NCBI RefSeq assembly: GCF_018967845.1
Contig: NZ_JAHLZZ010000001.1
Span: forward strand, 2,914,001-2,978,000
Length of the DNA: 64,000 nucleotides
Reading direction: 5' to 3'
DNA from: Hymenobacter siberiensis
Lineage (GTDB): Bacteria > Bacteroidota > Bacteroidia > Cytophagales > Hymenobacteraceae
Shown in pieces: positions 10,526 to 19,329 of the stretch. The number at the start of each line of letters is the position of its first letter. Positions within the stretch are counted from its first letter, which is position 1. A program made the translations under genes and the position numbers. A model generated the notes under the pieces. The model was not told where the DNA came from. It saw only the letters and a program-made list of their open reading frames with translations, and did not search any database.

Positions 10526-11913
10526 GTGGTTTGCTACCCGGGGCGGCTGATTGCCCGGCTACTCTTCGGATTCTTATGGCTCCTGCTGTTCGGGGCCGCC
10601 CTGCTTTTCAGCGCCGGCTGCAGCAAGCAGCAAACCCTGCAGGCGCTGTTTCGAAAATCGACCCCGCACCAGGCCTACGCCCGCCAGCTGCATCAGGCCG
10701 GCCTCGATCAGCGCCCGGCGGGCCGCGCCTGGCTCACGGCCGCCGTCCAGGCCCTGCGCGACTCGCTGGTGGTCGCTTTGCCCTTTGCCGAAACCGGCTA
10801 TTTCCGCCCCGAGCGCCCCGCCGCTGCCAGCTACCGCTATGCCGTGCAGGCCAGCGGGCAGGCACACGTGAGCCTCGCCCTGGCCCCGGGCACCAATGCC
10901 CGCGTGCTTCTGGATGCGTTTGAAATGGTGCCCGGCCGCCCCCCGCCCCCCTGGCCAATGCCGATACGCTCACCCTCGACTTCCGCTACCGGGCCGAAAC
11001 CATTGGCCAGCACCTGCTGCGGGTGCAGCCCGAACTGCTATCCGCCGGCCGCTACACCCTGCGCTTGCGCCGCGAGCCCAGTCTGAGCATATTCCCGGTG
11101 CTGGGCCGCCGCGATGCCGCCGCCGGCAGCTTCTGGGGCGCCGACCGCGATGGCGGAGCCCGCCGCCACGAGGGCATCGATATTTTTGCCCCGCGCGGCA
11201 CACCCGCCGTGGCCGCCACGGCGGGCTATATCAGCCGCACCGGCGAAACCCCGCTGGGTGGCCGCGTGGTGTGGCTGGCCGATGCCGAGCACGGCGAACA
11301 CCTCTATTATGCCCACCTCGACAAGCAGCTGGTGGTGCCCGGCCAGCACGTGCGCGCCGGCGACACGCTGGGCCTGGTGGGCAACACCGGCAATGCCCGT
11401 ACCACCGTGCCGCACCTGCATTTTGGTATCTACCGTAGTGGCCAGGGGGCGCTCGACCCGCTGCCGTTTGTACGCCGCGCCGCCCGCCCGCTCAGTACCC
11501 CCGCCGGCCCCGACCGCCGGGGCGAGTTCGTGCGGTTGCGGACGGAAGCTGTGCTCCGTCCATCGCCGGAATCCGGCCAAAATATTGCTATTCAACAGCT
11601 AATAAAAGCCCCGTAGCACGGCTCCTTACTGATACTCGGTCAGCAAGGAGCCGTGCTACGGGTGCAAACCCCCACCGGCCAGATTGGCTGCGTGACTGCC
11701 AAGGCCGTGGAAGCGGCAGTGGCCGCGCCCTTGCGCCGACTGTCGCTACCCGTGGCTACCGACCTGCTGGTGGGGCCGGAACGCGCCGCGCCGGCCTGGG
11801 GGGCACTGGCGGCCCGTACTCCCGTGGTGGTGCTGGGGCAGGCGGCCCAATATAGCCTGCTGCGAGGCCCGCAGGGCGAAACCGGCTGGGCCATTCTTTG
11901 GCTTCGAGATTGA
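10526..11913 (+). pseudogene. M23 peptidase lipoprotein with SH3-like tail, broken by a frameshift and a palindrome insertion
   Basis: The first frame (from GTG 10526) carries a lipoprotein signal with lipobox SAGC and about 140 residues of N-terminal domain. At two six-C runs (10939-10951) the coding shifts by one base. The correct continuation is ...LANADTLTLDFRYRAETIGQ in the other frame. It then contains the M23 (LytM) core: RRHEGIDIFAPRGTP, YYAHLDK and the zinc HLHFGIY motif. The first SH3-like repeat is cut at 11614 by a TAG supplied by an inserted palindrome, and resumes in the same frame at VLRVQTPTGQIGCV, followed by a second SH3-like repeat. An intact gene would encode a murein hydrolase or its regulator. 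The frameshift could be a sequencing error in the C runs, but the insertion cannot. Confidence 0.8.
11610..11662. repeat. GTAG-headed palindrome inserted in the M23 gene
   Basis: The 23-base arms 11610-11632 and 11640-11662 are inverted repeats with one mismatch, around a 7-base loop. The left arm begins CCCGTAGCACGGCTCC and supplies the premature TAG. GTAG-headed palindromes are typical of REP sequences mobilised by Y1 (RAYT) transposases. A second GTAG-headed palindrome lies at 53421-54682. The flanking SH3-like coding sequence joins in frame across the element. Confidence 0.65.
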
Positions 11914-12193
11914 TGGTCTGGTAGTTGGATGCTGCTGGGCGGGCATCCGGCCCGGCCATTTCCTCCCAATAAAATAGCCCGGCGGGTGGTGGGGAGTAGC
12001 CTTTGCGCAGGCCGAAGGGACGGTCGTGGCTGGCAGCAGGTGGCGGTGGGTTGCTGGGCTCAAAGTTGAGGTCGGCGAGGTCGGAAATGCGGGGAAAGCG
12101 CCTGGCATCGGCCGAGGGCTGCGCCTGGGCGGGGGGCGAAATAAAGAGCAGGCAGGCTGCCGCGCCGAGGAAGCGTAAAGCAGGGAAGGGCAT
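11756..12193 (-). CDS. Secreted hypothetical protein overlapping the M23 pseudogene
   Basis: From ATG 12193 the protein starts MPFPALRFLGAAACLLFISP with cleavage near AQAQ, a convincing signal peptide. About 60 mature residues follow (PRISDLADLNFEP, GLFYWEEMAG, NYQTINLEAKEW). The last 50 residues lie antisense to the end of the M23 reading frame and are Pro/Ala/Arg-rich, as expected of a shadow frame. The native C-terminus may therefore have been lost, or the two genes truly overlap convergently by about 158 bases. No family is recognised. Confidence 0.5.
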   Translation of the reverse strand: MPFPALRFLGAAACLLFISPPAQAQPSADARRFPRISDLADLNFEPSNPPPPAASHDRPFGLRKGYSPPPAGLFYWEEMAGPDARPAASNYQTINLEAKEWPSRFRPAGLAAGYIGPPAPAPPREYGPPVPPRPARRVPAPPAGR

Positions 12194-12374
12194 TGAGCAA
12201 GAATCAATAAATGCGATTACAGAGGCTGTACGCAGGATTACGCCCCGGCGGATGAAGCTGCAACTCTGGCCTGCGCATTGCGTTAGCAGGGGCAAAGGTC
12301 GTACTTTGCGGCCGGCTGGCTCGTTTTCGCGGGCATTTTGGCCGCTTGGTTTTCACCATCACTTTCCTGTTTTT

Positions 12375-12617
12375 ATGCCTGATTCTTCCTCTTCCAACTG
12401 GGCCGACATGGCCGCCTCGCTGCTCGGTAAGCTCTCGGGCGGCGTTGAGCTTAGCTGCGCCTTCGACCAGATTGAGTTGCAAGTGCCCAACCCGCAAAAC
12501 CCCAGTGCCCCCGCCGCCACTTGGAAGCTGAACGGCTCCCTGCGCATCCGAACGCGGGGCGAGCAGCCGGGCGCGCCCCAATTGCCCACCAGTACCAACC
12601 CCACCCCCGGTGCCTAG
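12375..12617 (+). CDS. Small hypothetical protein (first of an overlapping pair)
   Basis: An 80-residue protein starting MPDSSSSNWADMAASLLGKL without a signal peptide, rich in Pro and Thr at its C-terminus. I do not recognise it. The next gene starts inside its last codons (GTG at 12610, 8-base overlap), which implies translational coupling. Both proteins contain a short beta-like stretch (VELSCAFDQIELQVPNP here, LVITWNGHALQLAASG in the next), so they may be related or may once have been one protein. Confidence 0.55.
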   Translation: MPDSSSSNWADMAASLLGKLSGGVELSCAFDQIELQVPNPQNPSAPAATWKLNGSLRIRTRGEQPGAPQLPTSTNPTPGA

Positions 12618-12948
12618 CACGCTCGAAATCGATGCTCAGCTGGTCATCACCTGGAACGGCCATGCGTTGCAGCTGGCTGCTTCCGGTACCTACCTCATCC
12701 TGAACATTCCGAGTCAGCAGGTGCTCGACCAGCTCACGGCGGGCCCGCCCAAGCCGCCGGGAATTCCTAAAGCTCCCAAATCCACCGGCCCCGATCCGCT
12801 CCAGCAAATCAACGACCTGGCCCGGCAGTTGGGCTGGGTGCTCGACCTGCGCGTGGGCGGCAAAACCTACGTGACTTTTGGCGTGCAGCGCACTCCAAAA
12901 ATTACCCTCAACGCCGTGCTGGGTAAAATTGGGTCGTTCTTCAAGTAG
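12610..12948 (+). CDS. Small hypothetical protein (second of an overlapping pair)
   Basis: A 112-residue product starting at GTG, predicted soluble, with a Pro-rich middle segment (PPKPPGIPKAPKS) and a C-terminal part, WVLDLRVGGKTYVTFGVQR, ending in a short hydrophobic tail. No signal peptide or known domain is visible. A single-base indel near 12600 would fuse it to the upstream protein through a Pro/Thr linker, so one ancestral gene is an alternative. The oxidase subunit III gene follows after 84 bases. Confidence 0.6.
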   Translation: MPSTLEIDAQLVITWNGHALQLAASGTYLILNIPSQQVLDQLTAGPPKPPGIPKAPKSTGPDPLQQINDLARQLGWVLDLRVGGKTYVTFGVQRTPKITLNAVLGKIGSFFK

Positions 12949-13032
12949 CGCAACTTTCGGGCAATTCTGAGGGGCTGTGCAACTAATTACCACCGGGTTA
13001 GTTTTCATAGTACACCCCCTTGGTGCTACCCC

Positions 13033-13686
13033 ATGAACTCCGAATACGAACGTAATAATCAGGTAGGAGCCCGGCGCAACTCGTCGTCGTTTGGCCGTAT
13101 CGAACGAATGCCTCCGCTGCTGATGGCTGGCTACTTGGCCATGGTGGCCATCACCATCATGTTTGTCATGCTGGTGGCGGCCTACGTGTCCACCCGTGTG
13201 CGCAGCGGGGTGCCCACCGGGCTTCACTCGCTACCCCGCTACTTCTCACTCAGCACCATTGTGCTGCTGGTGAGCAGCTACACCATGGGCCAGGCCCGGC
13301 GCCTCTACGCGCAGGACGACTTGGGCAGTCTGGCCCGCTGCCTCGGGGCCACGCTGCTGCTGGGCTGCATATTTGCCGGCCTGCAACTGCTGGGCTGGCG
13401 CGATTTGATGACGCAGGGCGTGCTCTTCCAGGGTAGTACCAGCACCAGCAGCGGCCAGTTCATCTACCTGATATCGGCGCTGCACGTGGCCCACCTGCTG
13501 GGCGGAATGCTCTTCTTGCTGGCATTGCTGCTCCGCGTGACCCACGCCGACCGCGACGCCGTGCGCGCGCTCGTCTTTATCCGAAACCCGTATTACCGGC
13601 GGCAGTTACAGCTCCTGGGTGCCTACTGGCACTTCATCGATGTGTTGTGGGTGGCACTGTTCGCCGTCTTTCTTTTTATGTATTGA
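13033..13686 (+). CDS. Heme-copper oxidase subunit III family protein
   Basis: This 217-residue membrane protein has five predicted transmembrane helices. The first is around residues 29-50 and the last is at the C-terminus (ALFAVFLFMY). The signatures ALHVAHLLGGMLF and GAYWHFIDVLWVALF are typical of cytochrome c oxidase subunit III. Subunit III stabilises the oxidase and its proton-uptake path. Subunits I and II are not adjacent, so this is an orphan copy. Two palindromes follow its stop codon. Confidence 0.92.
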   Translation: MNSEYERNNQVGARRNSSSFGRIERMPPLLMAGYLAMVAITIMFVMLVAAYVSTRVRSGVPTGLHSLPRYFSLSTIVLLVSSYTMGQARRLYAQDDLGSLARCLGATLLLGCIFAGLQLLGWRDLMTQGVLFQGSTSTSSGQFIYLISALHVAHLLGGMLFLLALLLRVTHADRDAVRALVFIRNPYYRRQLQLLGAYWHFIDVLWVALFAVFLFMY

Positions 13687-13704
13687 AATCGAATATTAGT
13701 TATT

Positions 13705-13758
13705 GATTTTCAACGCAAAGGGCCGCTCCATCTGGAGCGGCCCTTTGCGTTGAAAATC
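13705..13758. terminator. Terminator hairpin, 26-bp perfect stem
   Basis: Arms 13705-13730 and 13733-13758 are exact inverted repeats with a two-base centre. The GC core GGGCCGCTCCA is bordered by AACGCAAA/TTTGCGTT and then by further perfect pairing (GATTTTC/GAAAATC). It lies 18 bases after the oxidase gene. Confidence 0.85.
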
Positions 13759-13768
13759 GTGCAGTGAA

Positions 13769-13811
13769 CCGGCCCCGGTCCGACCGCCCTAGGCGGTCGG
13801 ACCGGGGCCGG
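13769..13811. repeat. GC-only palindrome between convergent genes
   Basis: Twenty-base arms starting CCGGCCCCGGTCCGACCGCC pair perfectly around CTA. It has no A/T tract, so it does not look like an intrinsic terminator, and it sits ten bases after one that does. It could be a second barrier for the convergent type B sorting-domain gene, or a small palindromic repeat. Confidence 0.75.
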
Positions 13812-13836
13812 GCGGTAACCAAATACTTAAGCTCGG

Positions 13837-16131
13837 CTAAGGTTTCACCTCCAGCCAACCTTTGAAAGAGCGGCCATCGGTGTACGTCACGAAGTAGTAG
13901 TACATACTGGCGCTGCCTTCGCCGGGCCAGCGGAATCCCCGGTCCTTCGACTCGAAGAGCAACTGCCCCCAGCGCGAGAAAATCCGGACGCTGGCAAACT
14001 GCTCATCGCAGAAGTTTAGCGGCAGCCCTGGCAGGCGGAACTCGTCGTTTACCTGGTCGCCGTTTGGGGTGATGATGTTGTAGAGCTTCAGCTCCGGCGA
14101 GTCGGGCCGGATGATTTCGAAGCGTACGGTCTGCCGCTGGGCGACGGGCCGGCAGGTGGCGTCTACCAGCTGGAAGGTTACGTCCAACGGGCGGCGCAGT
14201 GCCACGGCATCGCAGCTCACGTCCCAGCGAAACTGGCCGGCGGCCACGCCCACACCATTCTGGGCCTTGAAGCTCATCCCGGCTTCGGCCAATGAGAAAT
14301 TTTCGCTGGTAGCCGTCATTGTCAGGTCGTCGCGGTCGGCATCTACGCCAGCCAGCGTGGCGGTGAACGTGGCTCCCAGTGGCAGGCGTACCACGGGCAG
14401 CAGCCCCGCGCCCGTGGGCAGCGGGAAAAGCGGGCTGGCCGTGAGCACCGGTGGCGTATTGGTGTAGCGCACCACGATGGGCACCGAAATCATCGTCGCC
14501 TGTCGCTTGGCGCAAGGCGAAGTGGCCGCTTCAAACTGAAACACCAGCACCGAATCCGGCCCCACCGCCCGGCAGTCGACGCGCCAGCTGAAGCGGCCCA
14601 GCTGCTGGTTGCCGGCCGATGCCTGCGTGAGCGTGGCGTCCAGGCTGGCGGGAGAAAATCCTCGCCCGCTCATTTCCAGTTGAATGGGGTCATTATCGGG
14701 GTCGGTGCCCGTCAGGTTGAAGGTGACCAGGTCGCCCACGCGCACGTGCAGGGGCAGGCCCGGACCGGCCGTGGTAGTAAGCGTAGGGAGCGAGTTAGGC
14801 GGTGGCACCGACGTGAAGGCCACGCGCACGGTATCGCGCTTGGGCAAGCTGCAGCCGTCGTCGCCCACCACCACATCCAACAGAAATACCTTGCCCTGGG
14901 TGTCGATGCAGGCGGGAAAGCAGAGGGTGGCCGTGAGCGTATCGGGCTGGCCGGGGCTGCGCACCGCGCCGCTGGTGGCCGTGGTGAACGCCGGCAGCAG
15001 GCCCGAAAAATTAACCGGACTCAGCGACAGCGACAGGCGCGAGTTGGGGTCGGGGTCGGTGAAGCGCAGGCGCACGCAGTGGTTGCCGCCCGGCACCAGG
15101 CGCAGGGTATCGCGGCCCGGCCGGTAGGGCACATTGCCGGTGGTGGCAGGCAGCAGTACCATGCTGGGCTTGGTGTTGGTGGGGCAGTTGAGGACCATGA
15201 GCTGAAAATCGCGGCGGCATTCCCCGATTTTTTCGCCCTTCCGGTATTCCGAGCAGCTCACTCCGAACACAAACAGGCCCAGGTTGCTGGGCCGCACCGT
15301 GAGCCGCCCCGTGAAGCGGTTGATTTGCAGCGTAGGCGTGCCCGGAATCTGGTTGAGCGGGCCCAGGGGCGGCAGCGCCGGCTGGCCGGGCAGTGCCGGG
15401 GCGGGCAGCTGCCAGGTGATGGGGGAGTAGGGCCCCGGCGAAGCCGCAGCCGGCTTGGGCGTGCTGGTGCTGGAATGCCCGTTGAGCGGGGTCATCAGCT
15501 CGTAGACCAGCGAGTCCTGGTCGGCATCCTTGCCCCCGAAGTCGTAGTAAAACAGCTCGTTGCGGCAGGCATAGTCGGCCAAGGGCGGGAAAATGCGGGG
15601 CGTGGAATCGTAAAAAGGCTGGCCGCGCCGTACCACGGCCGGAAATTCGAGGTAGAAGGTTTGGGCCGCCGCGCCGGGGTCCACAATGTTGCTGATGGAG
15701 TTGTTGCGGCAGCAGCGCTCCACGGCCGCGTAGTAGCCCTGGGGCCCGTTGTAGGTGCCGGGCGGCAGCGTAATCAGCTTGCTGTACACCAGCCGGCGGG
15801 TGCTGAGCGTGGGCTTGGCGCAGGCTGGGTTGGTGTAGCTTACGAAGGTGTTGCTGGTGAGGGGCAGCAGCACGTTCATCATCCGGTCGTTGGTAGCTTT
15901 GTCGAAAATGCTGGCCGTCAGGTCGGCATCGAGGGCACTGGGGCTGCCGTTGTAGGCATCAAAGTAGAGGTTGAGCAGCAGCGTGTACGAGTCACCGGAA
16001 TTGTGCACCAGCTCCATTTCACCCCCCACGATGTGCGTAGCATTCGCTGGCCCCGCTACGCCCAGCCAACCTGTTATAAACAACAGAAAACCAAGCAGGA
16101 AGGGGTGAGGCAGGCGGAAGCGGTAGGGCAT
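13837..16131 (-). CDS. T9SS type B sorting domain (gliding-motility C-terminal) surface protein
   Basis: This 764-residue secreted protein starts at ATG 16131 (MPYRFRLPHPF..., cleavage near ANATHIVGG). ATHIVGGEMEL is a frequent N-terminus of Bacteroidota surface proteins. The middle part holds repeated cadherin/Ig-like modules with GTDPDNDPI and GVDADRDDL calcium-type turns. The C-terminal 85 residues are the gliding-motility-associated domain, with YNIITPNGDQVNDEF, VRIFSRWGQLLFES and a final Gly/Trp strand (FKGWLEVKP). This domain directs export through the type IX secretion system and attachment outside the cell. The substrate or ligand is unknown. The start at 16269 would add a non-homologous extension. 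Confidence 0.93.
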   Translation of the reverse strand: MPYRFRLPHPFLLGFLLFITGWLGVAGPANATHIVGGEMELVHNSGDSYTLLLNLYFDAYNGSPSALDADLTASIFDKATNDRMMNVLLPLTSNTFVSYTNPACAKPTLSTRRLVYSKLITLPPGTYNGPQGYYAAVERCCRNNSISNIVDPGAAAQTFYLEFPAVVRRGQPFYDSTPRIFPPLADYACRNELFYYDFGGKDADQDSLVYELMTPLNGHSSTSTPKPAAASPGPYSPITWQLPAPALPGQPALPPLGPLNQIPGTPTLQINRFTGRLTVRPSNLGLFVFGVSCSEYRKGEKIGECRRDFQLMVLNCPTNTKPSMVLLPATTGNVPYRPGRDTLRLVPGGNHCVRLRFTDPDPNSRLSLSLSPVNFSGLLPAFTTATSGAVRSPGQPDTLTATLCFPACIDTQGKVFLLDVVVGDDGCSLPKRDTVRVAFTSVPPPNSLPTLTTTAGPGLPLHVRVGDLVTFNLTGTDPDNDPIQLEMSGRGFSPASLDATLTQASAGNQQLGRFSWRVDCRAVGPDSVLVFQFEAATSPCAKRQATMISVPIVVRYTNTPPVLTASPLFPLPTGAGLLPVVRLPLGATFTATLAGVDADRDDLTMTATSENFSLAEAGMSFKAQNGVGVAAGQFRWDVSCDAVALRRPLDVTFQLVDATCRPVAQRQTVRFEIIRPDSPELKLYNIITPNGDQVNDEFRLPGLPLNFCDEQFASVRIFSRWGQLLFESKDRGFRWPGEGSASMYYYFVTYTDGRSFKGWLEVKP

Positions 16132-16257
16132 GCCAAAAGAGAAAAAGCGAATTAAATTGTGATAAAGCCGAAATATACGACCAGCCCCGCCAACATATAA
16201 GCCCGCCCGCTGCGGGCATCTGGGGCGCGTGGCTACCACTGCCGGCCTAGCCACTTT

Positions 16258-16279
16258 TACCTTCGCCACCGTACCTTCG
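16258..16279 (+). promoter_or_regulatory. Two TACCTTCG boxes upstream of the M1 peptidase
   Basis: TACCTTCG occurs at 16258-16265 and again at 16272-16279, ahead of the ATG at 16344. Both resemble the -7 element (TAnnTTTG with one mismatch). If they are promoters, transcription would start after the upstream in-frame ATG at 16281 or very close to it, which favours the downstream start. Confidence 0.4.
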
Positions 16280-16343
16280 GATGCTGATTTTTCAACCGCC
16301 GCGGCCTGGATTCAACCTCCTCACCTTTCCACGATTTCTTTTT

Positions 16344-18416
16344 ATGCATCGTCGTCTCTACGCGCTATTTGTCAGTGCCTTGCTCAGCGCTCCCGGGTTG
16401 CTGCTGGCCCAATCTACGCCATCGGCGTCGCAGCAGATTGCAGCTGGGCCAGATGCCGGCCTGGTCTGCGCGGCGGGCCGCATTGCCAGCGCCCAGCGCA
16501 CTGCTACCTCATCGGTGACCCACCGCGCCCGCATGAACCACTACGATGTCAAATACTACAAGCTCGACCTGGCCCTGGAAAACACCTCGCTGAACGTGGC
16601 CGGCTCGGTGCTGATGCGCGTGCGGGTGGGCAGCCAGGCCCTCGATTCGCTCGCGTTTGAGCTCTACCAGGCCCCGGCAGGCTCGCCCGCCGGCACAGCC
16701 ACGCTGCTCATCGATTCGGTGGTGGTGAACGGGAAACGCTCGCCCGGCATCCGGCGCGTGGGGCAGGACGTGACGGCCCGGCTGGCCCAGGTGGCTCCCG
16801 CCAATGCCCTGGCCGATGCCCGCATCTACTACCATGGCACGGCCCCGAGCGGCAACTCCGCCGCCATCGGCAACGGCTTGAGCAACCGTACCCAGGGCCA
16901 GATTGGCTACAACATCACCATCCCGTACAACATCACTTACAGCCTGTCGGAGCCATTCTCAGCCCACGAGTGGTTTCCCTGCAAGCAGGTGCTCACGGAT
17001 AAAGCTGATTCCTGCGACGTGTGGGTGACCACCACGCTGCCCAATAAAGTGGGCTCCAACGGCGTGCTCACGCGCACCGTCACGCTGCCCAATAACAAGG
17101 TGCGCTACGAGTGGAAATCACGTTATCCGATTGATTATTACCTGATTTCGGTAGCGGTGGCTCCGTATGTGGAATACGTGAACTACGCGCACCCGGCGGG
17201 CGGGCCCACGGTGCCCATCGTCAACTACCTCTACAACCAGGCGGCTCTGACTTATTATCAGAGCGAGATTGACCGCACGCCGGGCTTCATCGAAAACTAC
17301 TCCAGTCTGGTGGGCCTCTACCCGTTTGCCAACGAGAAGTACGGCCACAGCATGGCCCCGCTGGGCCTGGGCGGTGGCATGGAACACCAGACCATGACCA
17401 CGCAGGACGGGTTTTTCTTCAACCTCACCGCCCATGAGCTGTTCCACCAGTGGTTCGGCGACAACGTGACCTGCGCCTCCTGGGAGGATATCTGGCTGAA
17501 CGAGGGCTTTGCTTCCTACGGCGAATACCTTTCGTATCAGGCCTTTGCCACTCCCGCCAGTGCCCGCACCTGGATGGACAATGCGCACGGCACGGCCCAG
17601 CAGAATTCCGGCAGCGTGTACGTGGCCGATACCACCAACGTGAACCGCATTTTCAGCACCGCTCTGACCTATAAGAAGGGCGCGGCCGTTATCCACATGC
17701 TGCGCTATCTGCTGAACGATGACGTAAAGTTTTTCCGCGCCCTGCGCACGTACCAGACCACCTACCGCGCCTCCACGGCCCATACCGCCGACTTGCAGCG
17801 CATCTTCGAGGCCGAAGCCGGCCGCTCGCTCACCTACTTCTTTCAGCAGTGGTTCCGGGGCAATGGCTACCCTACCTTCAACGGCCGGTGGAACCAGGTG
17901 GGCAGCATCGTCGTGCTGCGCGTGACCGAAACGGCCTCGGTGCCCACCGTCACGTCATTCTTCGATACCGAAGTCGACTACCGCCTCACCTTCACCAACG
18001 GCACCACGCAAACGGTGCGCCTGCGCCAGACGCAGGCCACCCAAACGTTTCAGTTTGCGGCCACCGGCACAGTTTCCAGCATCACCGTCGACCCCGACCA
18101 GTGGATTCTGGACCTGCCCGCCGCCGCGCCCGTGCGCGACAACACCCTCGTGCTCGCCACCCGCGCCACGGCCGGCGTGACCCCACTCACCCTCTTTCCG
18201 GTACCCTGCCACAACCAGTTGCAGCTCGCCGCCGTGCCCGCTACCACCGCGCGGGCCGAAGTAGTAGATGCCACCGGCCGCGTAGTGCTGCGCCAGGCTC
18301 TGCAAGCAGCACATCCTCAGATTGATACTCACAGCTTGGCATCGGGCCTGTACTACCTGCGCCTGCTGGGCCTCGATGGCAATATGCTGGGCCGGGCGCA
18401 GTTTGTGCGGGAATAG
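16344..18416 (+). CDS. M1-family aminopeptidase with T9SS type A sorting domain
   Basis: A zinc aminopeptidase, probably exported and cell-surface attached. The start at 16344 gives a signal peptide (MHRRLYALFVSALL..., ending LLAQ). The M1 core has GGGMEHQ (the GxMEN-like exopeptidase motif) and HELFHQW, with zinc ligands His364 and His368, catalytic Glu365, and Glu387 in WLNEGFASYGE. The C-terminal 80 residues (LFPVPCHNQLQL..., VVDATGRVVLRQAL, GLYYLRLLG) are a type A T9SS sorting domain. The total of 690 residues is normal for Bacteroidota members. It is monocistronic and ends at a terminator hairpin. Confidence 0.95.
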   Translation: MHRRLYALFVSALLSAPGLLLAQSTPSASQQIAAGPDAGLVCAAGRIASAQRTATSSVTHRARMNHYDVKYYKLDLALENTSLNVAGSVLMRVRVGSQALDSLAFELYQAPAGSPAGTATLLIDSVVVNGKRSPGIRRVGQDVTARLAQVAPANALADARIYYHGTAPSGNSAAIGNGLSNRTQGQIGYNITIPYNITYSLSEPFSAHEWFPCKQVLTDKADSCDVWVTTTLPNKVGSNGVLTRTVTLPNNKVRYEWKSRYPIDYYLISVAVAPYVEYVNYAHPAGGPTVPIVNYLYNQAALTYYQSEIDRTPGFIENYSSLVGLYPFANEKYGHSMAPLGLGGGMEHQTMTTQDGFFFNLTAHELFHQWFGDNVTCASWEDIWLNEGFASYGEYLSYQAFATPASARTWMDNAHGTAQQNSGSVYVADTTNVNRIFSTALTYKKGAAVIHMLRYLLNDDVKFFRALRTYQTTYRASTAHTADLQRIFEAEAGRSLTYFFQQWFRGNGYPTFNGRWNQVGSIVVLRVTETASVPTVTSFFDTEVDYRLTFTNGTTQTVRLRQTQATQTFQFAATGTVSSITVDPDQWILDLPAAAPVRDNTLVLATRATAGVTPLTLFPVPCHNQLQLAAVPATTARAEVVDATGRVVLRQALQAAHPQIDTHSLASGLYYLRLLGLDGNMLGRAQFVRE

Positions 18417-18432
18417 CGCCCTGCTTCGTCAC

Positions 18433-18477
18433 CCAAAATAAAGGCCACTCCCAATCCGGGAGCGGCCTTTATTTTGG
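18433..18477. terminator. Bidirectional terminator hairpin
   Basis: Twenty-base arms (18433-18452 and 18458-18477) pair around AATCC, with one A/C mismatch in DNA. The core GGCC.CTCCC is flanked by AAAATAAA/TTTATTTT, so it serves both the M1 gene and the convergent minus-strand gene. Confidence 0.85.
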
Positions 18478-18499
18478 TTAATATATTGGTAATGAGCCG

Positions 18500-19198
18500 T
18501 TAGAACTGGTTGTGGTATTCGGCTATCAGGGCTTGGGTGGCCGGCGTGGGCGGCGGGGCATCCAGCAGGTGCCGGAGCAGCTCATCAAACGAGCCGGCGG
18601 GTGTGAAACCGGGTTGCAGCACCGCGTTGTTGGTGAGGCGGATAAACATGGGCTGACCGTTTACTACTACCAAATCGATGGTAACCAGGCCGAAGCGCTG
18701 GTTGCAGTGGCCGGTATCGGGGCAGTCGGTAGGGTTGGGCTTGAAGAGTTGCTTGAGCACGGTTTCGCGCAGGTGCTGCTTGCGTTGGGTGCACTGGTCG
18801 GCGCAGGCGCGGTGGTAGCCCAGCCCGAGCAGGCGCTCGCCCAGGTGCTCGTAGAAATGTCGGAAATTGCCCGGCCCGATGGTGGGGTCGAAGAAAAATA
18901 TGGCTCCCTGGCGGCCCTGTTCGTGTAGCTGCTGCACTTGCAGGCCGCGGCTGCCGCCGGCTCCGCCCTTGCGCAGGTGGTAGGCCTTGTAGTAGGGCTC
19001 CAGCCAGTTCAAAAACACATGCTGCTCTACCCAGCGGGCGTGTCGCCGAACCTGCGCCGCCGTGAGTGCCACGGCGTGCCAGGCAGCCGGGGCGGCCTCT
19101 TCAGGGCGAAATAACTGCTGAATGAAATTGAACAAAACAAGATGCTTTAGTGGAGTCAGAACACCGGCTCGGACAAATAGTTTAAGAGCGGCATGCAA
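18500..19198 (-). CDS. Hypothetical protein
   Basis: A protein of up to 232 residues, apparently soluble, with no recognised domain. The only in-frame upstream start is TTG at 19198. A shorter TTG start near FNFIQQLFRPEEA is also possible. It contains a cluster of cysteines and histidines (YHRACADQCTQRK and DCPDTGHCNQR), which could bind metal. GYHRACADQC...CPDTGHC looks like a zinc site, but this is inference. GC-rich codon use supports a real gene. It converges on the M1 peptidase. Confidence 0.6.
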   Translation of the reverse strand: MHAALKLFVRAGVLTPLKHLVLFNFIQQLFRPEEAAPAAWHAVALTAAQVRRHARWVEQHVFLNWLEPYYKAYHLRKGGAGGSRGLQVQQLHEQGRQGAIFFFDPTIGPGNFRHFYEHLGERLLGLGYHRACADQCTQRKQHLRETVLKQLFKPNPTDCPDTGHCNQRFGLVTIDLVVVNGQPMFIRLTNNAVLQPGFTPAGSFDELLRHLLDAPPPTPATQALIAEYHNQF

Positions 19199-19261
19199 CT
19201 TTAACCTTCAAATATGCCCATATAAGCCCAATTAGCTGCCGTCTTACCGATACCGTGCCAC

Positions 19262-19297
19262 AAAAAGCGGCCGGCCCTCGGGGTAGAGAGCCGGCCG
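19262..19297 (-). terminator. Terminator of the DUF2147 gene
   Basis: On the minus strand the stem CGGCCGGC/GCCGGCCG is followed by CTTTTTG, a classic intrinsic terminator. It starts 33 bases after the DUF2147 stop codon. Confidence 0.7.
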
Positions 19298-19329
19298 TAG
19301 CACGAGCTAAGCAGGGGCAGGTGCCGGGG

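Noticed and set aside
13837..16155. Large plus-strand frames across 14680-16155
   Set aside because: They are antisense to the type B surface protein, whose signal peptide, repeats and C-terminal domain are clear, and their composition is Arg/Gly/Ala-rich as in shadow frames.
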